Shown here: in pieces, positions 1-6,944 of the stretch | How positions within the stretch are numbered: the first letter of the stretch is position 1 | Layout: every line of letters starts with the position of its first letter | Assembly: GCA_024640665.1 (NCBI GenBank) | Contig: JAHEEO010000054.1 | Span: forward strand, 1 to 14,676 | Length of the DNA: 14,676 nt | Direction of reading: 5' to 3' | From: Rhodospirillales bacterium | GTDB taxonomy: Bacteria > Pseudomonadota > Gammaproteobacteria > Steroidobacterales > Rariloculaceae | Program-made: the position numbers and the translations under genes | The notes under the pieces: model-generated | Told to the model about the DNA's origin: nothing | Seen by the model: the letters and a program-made list of their open reading frames with translations, nothing else | Database searches by the model: none

Positions 1-370
1 TGTCCGACGCATCGCGGTTCTCCTCGCCATCGAATATCAGCGGTTGGATGCCATGATCGGCCGTACGACGGCCTTCTTCCCGACGATCCGATACCTTTTG
101 ATAAGCGCACTTGCAAGCATTCGAGTCGCAGCCAGCCAGCGGCAGTACTGGCGCCTCGCTGGCAAGTAGTGGCGTGCCGCGCATGCTGACGGCAGACTTG
201 CACGCCTGGTCGCTACACTGCAGTTCGACACTCGCAAATTGAGTTTGTTTTGTGGTCTCTGCCGGCTTTTTTTGACTAGTCGTTGGCCGTTTGGTTGCGC
301 TATTTTTGTTCTGTCTGAACCAGAATACGGCGCCAATCAGGCCTGCGACGATTATTAGTATCGTTCCCAT
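1..370 (-). CDS. Small membrane-anchored Cys-rich hypothetical protein (partial)
   Basis: The minus-strand frame is open from an ATG at 370 to the window edge (123 codons seen), so the C-terminus is missing. Residues 3-18 form one hydrophobic helix (ILIIVAGLIGAVFWF), followed by a basic, Thr/Lys-rich linker (20-45). The soluble part carries Cys52 and Cys57, then a CxxxxCxC cluster (Cys81, Cys86, Cys88), followed by an Arg-rich DRREEGRR stretch (95-102). This suggests an N-in anchored protein with a cytoplasmic metal- or nucleic-acid-binding domain, but that is inference. I recall similar small proteins with the C-x4-C-x-C-x-Y...DRR pattern annotated as hypothetical in gammaproteobacteria; no function is known to me. 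The ribosome site AAGGGG lies about 9 bases upstream of the ATG. The overlapping open frame at 37-336 is a shadow of this gene. Confidence 0.72.
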   Translation of the reverse strand, partial: MGTILIIVAGLIGAVFWFRQNKNSATKRPTTSQKKPAETTKQTQFASVELQCSDQACKSAVSMRGTPLLASEAPVLPLAGCDSNACKCAYQKVSDRREEGRRTADHGIQPLIFDGEENRDASD

Positions 371-528
371 CTCTTAACCCCTTGCAGACGAATGGGTCAT
401 TAGACGACGAACTCATCGAAAGCGCTTTGCTGTAGTTCTCAAGTCACGGTTTCTGCATTAAAGGAAGTCGAATATGTTAAACGTGGAAGATCAATTTACG
501 GCATGACCATCGCACTGCGTTTTTCGGT

Positions 529-1290
529 TCATAAGCGGAGGCCCCCATCGACTTCAATGACCCGGCCATTTACGTAGTCGTTCTTCAGGAGATAAATGAC
601 GGTGTCGGCAATTTCCTCCGGAGCGCCCAAACGCCCGGCGGGAATCGTGCTCGCCATTTTTTCTAAGACGACCGGTTTCATGTTGCTGACAATTTCGGTT
701 GCTACGAGCCCTGGTGCAATGGCATTGCTGCGGATGCCATAGCGGGACAGCTCCTTGGCCCATACCACGGTCAGTGCAGCGACGCCTGCTTTGGCGGCAG
801 AGTAGTTGCTCTGCCCAAAATTTCCGGCTCTGGAAACGCTCGAAATATTGATGATGCAGCCCATGGTGTTGGTTTGAATCATCTGCTTTGCTGCTTCACG
901 GCCGCACAGAAATACACCCGTAAGGTTGACATCGACAACCGCTTGCCAATCCTGCAAAGACATTTGTGATTCAATTATCTGGTTCGAGGCCTTTACCAAC
1001 AACGCGTCTCTGAGGATGCCCGCATTTGCTATGGAGGCATCGACCGTTCCAAAGTCTGCTGCAATCTGCGCGTAGGCGTTCACAACCTGGTCTTCATCGG
1101 CGACATTGAGCGTGTAAGCCCGCGCGTCAATTCCGTGGCTCGCGCATTTCGCCTGAATGGCCTCGAGGCCCGCGGCATCCATATCCAGCAGCGCCAGATT
1201 CGCGTGCTCGCCGGCTAATCGCTCGGCCATTGCCGCGCCCAGGCCTCTGGCAGCGCCTGTAATGACCACGGTGCGATCGTTCAGTTGCAT
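529..1290 (-). CDS. SDR family oxidoreductase (FabG-like)
   Basis: A 253-residue classical short-chain dehydrogenase/reductase, the normal length for the family. It has the NAD(P)-binding glycine motif TGAARGLG (11-18), the NAG motif (89-91), the structural Asn122, the catalytic Ser150/151, Tyr163 and Lys167 (YSAAK), and the PG motif (193-194). An acidic Asp36 at the end of the second beta strand (LLDMD) favours NAD over NADP. The insert at 98-110 before the SLQDW helix and the C-terminal VDGGLRL are typical of a widespread FabG-like proteobacterial subgroup, not of housekeeping FabG, which ends differently. The substrate is unknown; 3-hydroxyacyl or alcohol oxidation is plausible. There is no acyl carrier protein or fab gene nearby, so a role in bulk fatty acid synthesis is unlikely. 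The ATG at 1290 is preceded by GGGGAG at good spacing. It appears to be transcribed alone. Confidence 0.92.
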   Translation of the reverse strand: MQLNDRTVVITGAARGLGAAMAERLAGEHANLALLDMDAAGLEAIQAKCASHGIDARAYTLNVADEDQVVNAYAQIAADFGTVDASIANAGILRDALLVKASNQIIESQMSLQDWQAVVDVNLTGVFLCGREAAKQMIQTNTMGCIINISSVSRAGNFGQSNYSAAKAGVAALTVVWAKELSRYGIRSNAIAPGLVATEIVSNMKPVVLEKMASTIPAGRLGAPEEIADTVIYLLKNDYVNGRVIEVDGGLRL

Positions 1291-1432
1291 GGGACACTCC
1301 CCGCCGTGCCTTTGTTAATCGCATACTAGAACTTAGGCAGTCGGTGTGCGAGAGCTGCCCAGAATGCGCGATGTGCGGTATGCTCGCCCGCCCACTGCTG
1401 ATTAGGCCTGAATTGGCATCTAAACCGAGCTA

Positions 1433-1828
1433 ATGCCCACACTTGTGTCCCGTTTCATCGATCAGATCGCCATTGGTCTGTCCGCCGTGTGCATCATTCA
1501 CTGTTTGGCGGTGCCATTTGTGATCGCGTTGCTGCCCGTTGCGGCAGCATCAATGGGCGGTAACAGTCATTTTCATGAATTCATGCTGTGGGTGATTATT
1601 CCAACCAGCCTGGTGGGTTTAGGCCTGGGCGTGCGCATCCACAGGCAGTATATGCTGCCGCTGATCGGGGCTGCGGGGCTTGGCATCATTATTGTTGCAG
1701 CGCTTTGGGGCCACGATGTCTGGCATTGGTGGTATGAAATCGGCTTGAGTAGTGCGGGTAGTCTTGTCCTGGCGTTTGCGCATTGGCGCAACTTCTCAGA
1801 AGTCAGGCGACATCACCAACATCTATAG
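1433..1828 (+). CDS. MerC-domain inner-membrane protein
   Basis: A 131-residue integral membrane protein with four predicted helices (about 11-39, 50-67, 72-92, 102-118). Helix 1 holds the MerC signature Cys20-x2-His23-Cys24 in AVCIIHCLAVP. MerC proteins of mercury-resistance transposons import Hg(II). Here there is no merR, merT, merP or merA, and the second cysteine pair found in classical MerC is absent; the only two cysteines are those in helix 1. Instead the protein is rich in histidine (GHDVWHWW at 93-100, HHQH at 127-130). This is probably one of the chromosomal MerC-like proteins of unknown substrate; metal transport is inferred, not shown. The start ATG follows a short GAG at close spacing. 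Its last 26 bases overlap the convergent ABC ATPase gene, so the two 3' ends are transcribed through each other. Confidence 0.85.
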   Translation: MPTLVSRFIDQIAIGLSAVCIIHCLAVPFVIALLPVAAASMGGNSHFHEFMLWVIIPTSLVGLGLGVRIHRQYMLPLIGAAGLGIIIVAALWGHDVWHWWYEIGLSSAGSLVLAFAHWRNFSEVRRHHQHL

Positions 1829-3314
1829 TGCCGTTCGAAATGGTGATCTGGCCACCAATGCCCAGCCCCATATCGCCGATGTGTGTGGCGCATACAATTT
1901 GCAGACCGCCATGCATCAGCTCCTTCAGTCGCCCGCAGACCAGCGATATGGTGTCTGCGTCAAGGCCTTCCCATGGCTCGTCCAACAATAAGATGCGTGG
2001 CTTGCTGGCGAGCGTGCGTGCGAGCAACGCACGCCTGGCCTGACCATAAGATAGTTTGCTCAGCGGCCGATTGCGGAGCGCTTCCAGTTCAAATTGGGCG
2101 AGCAGGGCCGTACCGCGATCGCGTTGAGCGGGCGTCAAGCGTCGCGTCTGCCCGATGCTGGATGTGAAGCCCGATGCAATACACTGATATACCGTGGTTG
2201 GATAACGGTACGTGGCCTGCAATTCCGGGGATACCCAGGCGATGGCCGCACGCAGTTCCCAGATATTGCGCGGATTACCCAGTCCCGGCCAATTGATCCG
2301 TCCGCCGCGCGCTGGTCGCAGCTGACCGTGCAGCAGGCGAAGGAAAGTGCTTTTTCCTGCCCCATTGGCGCCGGTGACAAGCCAATGTTGACCGGGTTCG
2401 AGCGCCCAATTGATGTTTTTCAGGACGTGCGCTTCGTTTAGCCAGATATTTGCGTTTATGAGGCGGATGAGCGCTGTGTCTCGAGGCGTCGTATCCGTGG
2501 CCGTACGTGTTCTCGTGTGCTTGCGAGCCGCGGGGCCGGCACGGGCAGCGCGGTTTGCAGCAAATGCGCTTGAAGGCTTCTCGCTGTGTCGGCCGGCTGT
2601 CGTGCCGGAGGCGTTGATAACGATTACCCGCCCCTCGTTGATTTCGATAAACCGGTTCGTGATGGACGGCAATTGTGCGCAGGAATGTGCAGTAGCAATA
2701 ATCGTGGTCTGCCGGCTCGCGCTTTCGATCGTGACGTCGAGCGATTGTTTCGCTGCTGCGTCCAAGCCGCTGGCTGGTTCGTCAAGCAATAGAATTTCGG
2801 GATTGAACGCCAGTCCGCGCGCGATGAGTACGCGCCTTTGTTCACCGCGCGATAATTCCAAAAAAGGCCTGTCAGCTAGATGCGCTGCGTTGACGAGTTC
2901 GAGTAGTTCGCGGGCGCTCGCTCGCTGCGCTTCGTTTTCATCGAGCCTGGGAATTTCCGTGCGGTGAATGCCGGTCATTACGATGGCCAGCGCGGGGAAA
3001 TTCCAATTAAAACGGCTATAGCGGTCTTGCAGTTCCGGCCCCACCGTTGTGATCCGCCGCCGCGCTTTGACGGCGTCTCGATATTCAAGCGAATCGAAAT
3101 AGTAGCGCCTGCGCCCAGATCCGGGCGCAGGCCACAGCGTTCCTGCCACCAGGCTGATCAGTGTGCTCTTGCCGCTGCCGTTTGGGCCGACGATGCCCCA
3201 ATGTTCGCCCTGTTCGACGTGCCAATTGACATTTTTGAGGATGGTCGCGCCTTCGATGCAGGCATCGACGCCGTCCAGCGACACGATCAGATTCGGCTTA
3301 CTTTTCTGCGGCAC
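1803..3314 (-). CDS. Tandem ABC ATPase without membrane domain (ModF-like)
   Basis: A 503-residue protein with two complete ABC nucleotide-binding domains. Domain 1 has Walker A GPNGSGKST (43-51), signature LSRGEQ (154-159), Walker B ILLLDEP (174-180) and switch His210. Domain 2 has GANGAGKST (315-323), LSYGQ (421-425), ILLLDEP (441-447) and His478. Both contain the PELQ Q-loop phrase (93-96, 363-366) typical of the ModF/PhrA group. The domains are joined by a linker at about 236-280 rich in Ala, Arg and Thr. There is no membrane-spanning segment and no permease or binding-protein gene nearby, so it is not an evident transporter; E. coli ModF, next to modABC, also lacks an assigned function. 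No molybdate genes are seen here. The start is a GTG with only a weak ribosome site; no better in-frame start is visible upstream. Its 3' end overlaps the MerC-like gene. Confidence 0.88.
   Translation of the reverse strand: MPQKSKPNLIVSLDGVDACIEGATILKNVNWHVEQGEHWGIVGPNGSGKSTLISLVAGTLWPAPGSGRRRYYFDSLEYRDAVKARRRITTVGPELQDRYSRFNWNFPALAIVMTGIHRTEIPRLDENEAQRASARELLELVNAAHLADRPFLELSRGEQRRVLIARGLAFNPEILLLDEPASGLDAAAKQSLDVTIESASRQTTIIATAHSCAQLPSITNRFIEINEGRVIVINASGTTAGRHSEKPSSAFAANRAARAGPAARKHTRTRTATDTTPRDTALIRLINANIWLNEAHVLKNINWALEPGQHWLVTGANGAGKSTFLRLLHGQLRPARGGRINWPGLGNPRNIWELRAAIAWVSPELQATYRYPTTVYQCIASGFTSSIGQTRRLTPAQRDRGTALLAQFELEALRNRPLSKLSYGQARRALLARTLASKPRILLLDEPWEGLDADTISLVCGRLKELMHGGLQIVCATHIGDMGLGIGGQITISNGTIDVGDVA
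3107..3132. repeat. Perfect 10-bp inverted repeat inside the ABC ATPase gene
   Basis: The left arm GCCTGCGCCC (3107-3116) and right arm GGGCGCAGGC (3123-3132) are perfect reverse complements separated by 6 bases. It codes for residues 61-70 of the ATPase, between Walker A and the Q-loop of domain 1. There is no following run of T on either strand, so it is not an intrinsic terminator. It should form a stable, GC-rich hairpin in the mRNA. Confidence 0.75.
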
Positions 3315-3389
3315 GGTTGCGTCTTTTTTGCCGCGGATGCGACTTAGGAGTATGTCTCGGGACCAATTTACCTGATAATACCGCGACTG

Positions 3390-3408
3390 TACCTTTATAC
3401 AGAAGGTA
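3390..3408. promoter_or_regulatory. Candidate operator palindrome in the divergent ABC/IOR gap
   Basis: TACCTT (3390-3395) and AAGGTA (3403-3408) form a perfect 6-base inverted repeat around 7 bases that include a -10-like TATACA. It sits 13 bases before the start codon of the oxidoreductase and about 75 bases before that of the ABC ATPase, a suitable place for a repressor of either or both genes. The right arm also overlaps the AGAAGG that would serve as a weak ribosome site, so a stem in the mRNA is another possibility. The cognate regulator is unknown. Confidence 0.4.
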
Positions 3409-3421
3409 ATAAAGCCTGCGT

Positions 3422-6400
3422 ATGTCCTTGCGGCAGATTGAAAAACTCGACGAGTCCTACGAACGCCACGATGGCGTCGTGTTCATGACTGGCTTGCAGG
3501 CATTGGTGCGCGTGCTGCTTGTTCAACAGCGCTTCGATCAGCGCGCGGGGCTCAATACTGCCGGTTTCGTGTCTGGTTACCGAGGCTCGCCTTTGGGCGG
3601 TTTTGACCGAGAATTGTGGCGGGCGCGGCGTTATCTAGACTCGGCGCGCATCAAATTTGAGCCCGGTCTGAACGAAGATCTTGCGGCCACGTCCATCTGG
3701 GGTTCTCAGCAAACCAATTTGTTTCCGGGTGCGCGCTATGACGGTGTGTTCTCGCTTTGGTACGGGAAAGGTCCCGGGGTCGACCGCTCTGGTGACCCAT
3801 TCAAACATGGCAATTCGGCAGGTTCGTCGAAGTATGGCGGTGTGCTGGTTGCTGCTGGCGACGATCACACCTGCAAATCTTCATCATTGCCGCAGCAAAG
3901 CGAGTACAGCTTCATTGATGCAATGATGCCGGTACTTAATCCTGCCGACGTCCAGGAGCTGATCCAATATGGGTTGTTCGGCTTTGCATTGTCTCGCTTC
4001 AGCGGTTGCTGGGTCGGCATAAAAGTCATTCAAGAAACGGCTGATGCGACCCAAACGGTCGCATTGACCAGCGATTCACTACGCTTTGTGACGCCGCAAT
4101 TTGCAATGCCGCCGGGCGGGTTGAATATTCGTTGGCCGGATCCGCCAAATGACCAAGAATTCCGCTTGCAGAGATACAAGCTGAATGCTGCCGTGGCCTT
4201 TGCTGCGGCCAATAATCTAAACCGAGAGATCATCAGCAGCGAGCGTCGCCGCTTCGGTATCGTTACGACAGGTAAGGCTCATCTCGATACATTGCAGGCA
4301 CTCGAAGACCTTGGGATTACTGCTGCTCGAGCTCGTGAGCTGGGAATTGTTTTATACAAAGTGGGGATGAACTGGCCGCTCGAGCCAACGGGCATCGCCA
4401 AATTTGCCGAAGGTCTGGAGCAAATACTCGTTGTCGAGGAAAAGCGCGCGCTCATTGAAAATCAACTCAAAGAGCAGTTGTACAACAAGCGCAGCGGCGA
4501 TTGGCCGATCATCGTCGGCAAGCAGGACGAGGCGGGCGAATTACTGTTGCCTTCGAACGGCGAACTCACGCCAACGCTGGTTGCGCGCGCACTTGCCAAG
4601 CGCATTGGCACGTTTGAGAAGAGTGCGGATATCGAGCAACGTATAGCGCATATTGAGCGTCAGCGGCATGAGATTAAACAACTTGCAACCAAAGTAAGCC
4701 GATTGCCGCATTTTTGTTCCGGCTGTCCTCACAATACGTCGACGCGCGTGCCGGAAGGCAGCCGTGCCATCGGCGGTATCGGGTGTCATTTCATGGCCGG
4801 CTGGATGGATCGGAATACCGAAACCTATAGCCAAATGGGCGGGGAAGGTGCCACTTGGATCGGTCAAGCGCCGTTCACGTCGACTGAGCACGTCTTTCAA
4901 AACCTTGGCGACGGCACATATGCGCATTCGGGTGCACTTGCGATTCGTGCGGCTGTCGCAGCCGGTGTCAACATTACGTACAAGATACTCTTCAATGACG
5001 CGGTGGCTATGACCGGAGGTCAGCCGGTTGAAGGCAAGCTCACCGTGCAGCGCGTTGTTGGTCAGCTTACCGCTGAGGGCGTGCAGCCTATCTACGTATT
5101 GAGTGATCATCCCGAGAAGTACCGAGGCGATGCCAGGCTGCCAGATTCAGTATGGGTTCGCGATCGGCGCATGCTCGAGCAAGTGCAGCGTAAGCTGCGC
5201 GAATGTAAGGGTGTTTCTGCATTGATCTTTGATCAAACTTGCGCGGCAGAGTTACATCGCAATCGCAAGCGCGGAAAAATTAAAGCGCCGAATCAGCGCG
5301 TCGTGATCAACGAACTCGTTTGTGAAGGTTGTGGCGACTGTAATATCCAGTCGAATTGCTTGTCCGTGATGGCATTGGAAACCGAGTTTGGCCGCAAGCG
5401 GCGGATCAATCAGTCGTCATGCAATCAAGATTTCAGTTGTCTCGAAGGCTTCTGCCCGAGTTTCGTGACGCTGCATGGTGCTAGTCGCAACCCGGCAAAA
5501 CCGCTGGCGCGCGAGACATTGCCAAATCTGCCGTCTCCGCCTCAGCGCAGCAATGTCGGCGTGCAAAACATCTTGATTGCCGGTGTCGGCGGTACCGGCG
5601 TCGTCACGGCAAGCGGGTTGATTGGTCTCGCAGCGCACTTGGAAGGCAAGGCGGTCCTGCAATTAGATCAGACGGGACTCGCGCAAAAGTTTGGCGCCGT
5701 TTTGTCGCATGTGCGCATTGCCGATACGCGCGAACAGATGCACGGCACCCGCATACCAGATGCGCAAGTTGACCTAATGCTAGGCGCAGACTTGATGGTT
5801 GCAGCGGGCGCGGAAGTGCTCGCAATGCTCTCTGATCAGCGCTCTGCTGTTGTCGTAAATACGCATGCTGAAATGCCATCTCAGTTTATTCTCGATCGAG
5901 ATTTTTCTTTTTCGGCTGACGCAATGCTGGACGCGATTCGGCGTCGCAGCGAAACGATGTCGACATTAGATGCGACGCATCTTGCGTCCGCGCTGCTTGG
6001 CGACAGTATCGCAGCCAATATTTTCATGTTGGGATTTGCGTTTCAAAGTGGACTGCTGCCACTAAGCGGTGACGCACTTTACCGTGCTCTGGAGCTGTTC
6101 GGAGTCAACGTCGAGGGCAATAAGGAAGCCTTTAACTGGGGAAGGTACACAGCGCAAAGCCCCGCGGAAGTTGCGGATTTGGCAGTTGGTTCGGGACAGC
6201 AAGCGCCGATTGCCACGGACATCGAGCAGATTGTTCGTCAGCGCGTCGGGTTCTTGGAAGATTATCAAGACAGTGCTTATGGTCGCCGTTACCACGAGCG
6301 AGTGCAGGCGATCCTGGGGCTTGAATCGACAATCGATCCAAGTTCGACGCGGCTCGTTACGGCGGTCGCCAAGAATTACTTCAAATTGCTGGCCTACAAA

Positions 6401-6904
6401 GACGAGTATGAAGTCGCCCGCCTGCATGCTCAGACCAGTTTTCTTGCTGATTTACGCAAGAATTTTCGAAACGATTTTAAGGTGAAGTTTCATTTTTCGC
6501 CGCCGCTGTTCGCACGCACCGACCCAGCAACTGGCCGCCCAAAGAAATACGCTTTTGGCGCCTGGGTGTTGCCCGTGTTGCGAGTTTTGGCCGGTATGCG
6601 GCGGTTGCGCGGAGGCCCGTTTGATGTGTTCGGATGGTCTGCTGAACGTCGCTTGGAGCGACAGCTCATTGCCGAGTATGAGGACTTTTTGGACCTGATC
6701 GAGCGGGACCTCGATGCAAATCGTTTGGCGCTAGCTGTCGAGTTGGCAGAATTGCCGGATTCAATTAGAGGCTTCGGGCCAATTAAGCTCGCGGCAATCA
6801 ATGCGGCGCGGCAGCGGCGCGTCGAATTGTTGGAACGATGGAACAGCAGCCGCACCGAGACGTTGCCGGCGCGGCCGATTGAAGAACAACACACGGCTGC
6901 GTAG
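3422..6904 (+). CDS. Fused indolepyruvate ferredoxin oxidoreductase (IorA-IorB)
   Basis: An 1160-residue single-chain 2-oxoacid oxidoreductase that oxidatively decarboxylates aryl- or branched 2-oxoacids to acyl-CoA using thiamine diphosphate and Fe-S clusters. Order of domains: N-terminal pyrimidine-binding domain (about 20-260, with GYRGSPLGG); TPP domain with CSGCP (432-436), GDGT (499-502) and Asn525; a cysteine section Cys634-x2-Cys637-x2-Cys640-x5-Cys646, then Cys667, Cys673 and Cys678; the IorB/gamma domain with GVGGTG (721-726); and a C-terminal DUF6537-type region (about 935-1140). This layout is that of aerobic proteobacteria, where the IorA and IorB subunits of archaea are fused; the length fits. 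The substrate is probably an aromatic amino-acid-derived pyruvate, but other 2-oxoacids are possible. No ferredoxin or aminotransferase gene is adjacent, so the electron acceptor is unknown. It is divergent from the ABC ATPase. Confidence 0.93.
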   Translation: MSLRQIEKLDESYERHDGVVFMTGLQALVRVLLVQQRFDQRAGLNTAGFVSGYRGSPLGGFDRELWRARRYLDSARIKFEPGLNEDLAATSIWGSQQTNLFPGARYDGVFSLWYGKGPGVDRSGDPFKHGNSAGSSKYGGVLVAAGDDHTCKSSSLPQQSEYSFIDAMMPVLNPADVQELIQYGLFGFALSRFSGCWVGIKVIQETADATQTVALTSDSLRFVTPQFAMPPGGLNIRWPDPPNDQEFRLQRYKLNAAVAFAAANNLNREIISSERRRFGIVTTGKAHLDTLQALEDLGITAARARELGIVLYKVGMNWPLEPTGIAKFAEGLEQILVVEEKRALIENQLKEQLYNKRSGDWPIIVGKQDEAGELLLPSNGELTPTLVARALAKRIGTFEKSADIEQRIAHIERQRHEIKQLATKVSRLPHFCSGCPHNTSTRVPEGSRAIGGIGCHFMAGWMDRNTETYSQMGGEGATWIGQAPFTSTEHVFQNLGDGTYAHSGALAIRAAVAAGVNITYKILFNDAVAMTGGQPVEGKLTVQRVVGQLTAEGVQPIYVLSDHPEKYRGDARLPDSVWVRDRRMLEQVQRKLRECKGVSALIFDQTCAAELHRNRKRGKIKAPNQRVVINELVCEGCGDCNIQSNCLSVMALETEFGRKRRINQSSCNQDFSCLEGFCPSFVTLHGASRNPAKPLARETLPNLPSPPQRSNVGVQNILIAGVGGTGVVTASGLIGLAAHLEGKAVLQLDQTGLAQKFGAVLSHVRIADTREQMHGTRIPDAQVDLMLGADLMVAAGAEVLAMLSDQRSAVVVNTHAEMPSQFILDRDFSFSADAMLDAIRRRSETMSTLDATHLASALLGDSIAANIFMLGFAFQSGLLPLSGDALYRALELFGVNVEGNKEAFNWGRYTAQSPAEVADLAVGSGQQAPIATDIEQIVRQRVGFLEDYQDSAYGRRYHERVQAILGLESTIDPSSTRLVTAVAKNYFKLLAYKDEYEVARLHAQTSFLADLRKNFRNDFKVKFHFSPPLFARTDPATGRPKKYAFGAWVLPVLRVLAGMRRLRGGPFDVFGWSAERRLERQLIAEYEDFLDLIERDLDANRLALAVELAELPDSIRGFGPIKLAAINAARQRRVELLERWNSSRTETLPARPIEEQHTAA

Positions 6905-6908
6905 TCGG

Positions 6909-6944
6909 GCGCCTTAGGCGGCTCGTGCGCCTTATGCGGTGCTA
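6909..6944. repeat. Imperfect 18-bp tandem repeat with small hairpin between convergent genes
   Basis: GCGCCTTAGGCGG (6909-6921) and GCGCCTTATGCGG (6927-6939) differ at one base and repeat with an 18-base period. The first copy contains CGCC-TTA-GGCG, a short hairpin. The repeat fills nearly all of the 37-base gap between the oxidoreductase stop and the stop of the convergent HTH-TPR gene. It may aid termination from both sides, but no T-run follows, so that is weak. Confidence 0.4.

Noticed and set aside
37..336. A 99-codon minus-strand open frame
   Set aside because: It is a frame-shifted shadow of the membrane-anchored Cys protein, whose own frame runs open from ATG 370 to the edge, starts with a membrane helix and has a ribosome site.
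474..506. Plus-strand mini-ORF MLNVEDQFTA with AAGGA 8 bases upstream
   Set aside because: Only ten codons, and no gene on the same strand follows it that it could control as a leader peptide.
1433..1828. Mercury resistance operon
   Set aside because: Only a MerC-like domain is present; no merR, merT, merP or merA reading frame is seen nearby.
2410..2967. Plus-strand 185-codon open frame
   Set aside because: It lies fully antisense to the ABC ATPase, has a low-complexity Ser/Arg/Ala composition and no recognisable domain.
3107..3132. Intrinsic terminator at the strong hairpin
   Set aside because: No T-run follows on either strand and it lies in the middle of a coding domain.
4541..5110. 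Minus-strand 189-codon open frame
   Set aside because: It lies inside the oxidoreductase gene, which has full domain support across this region.
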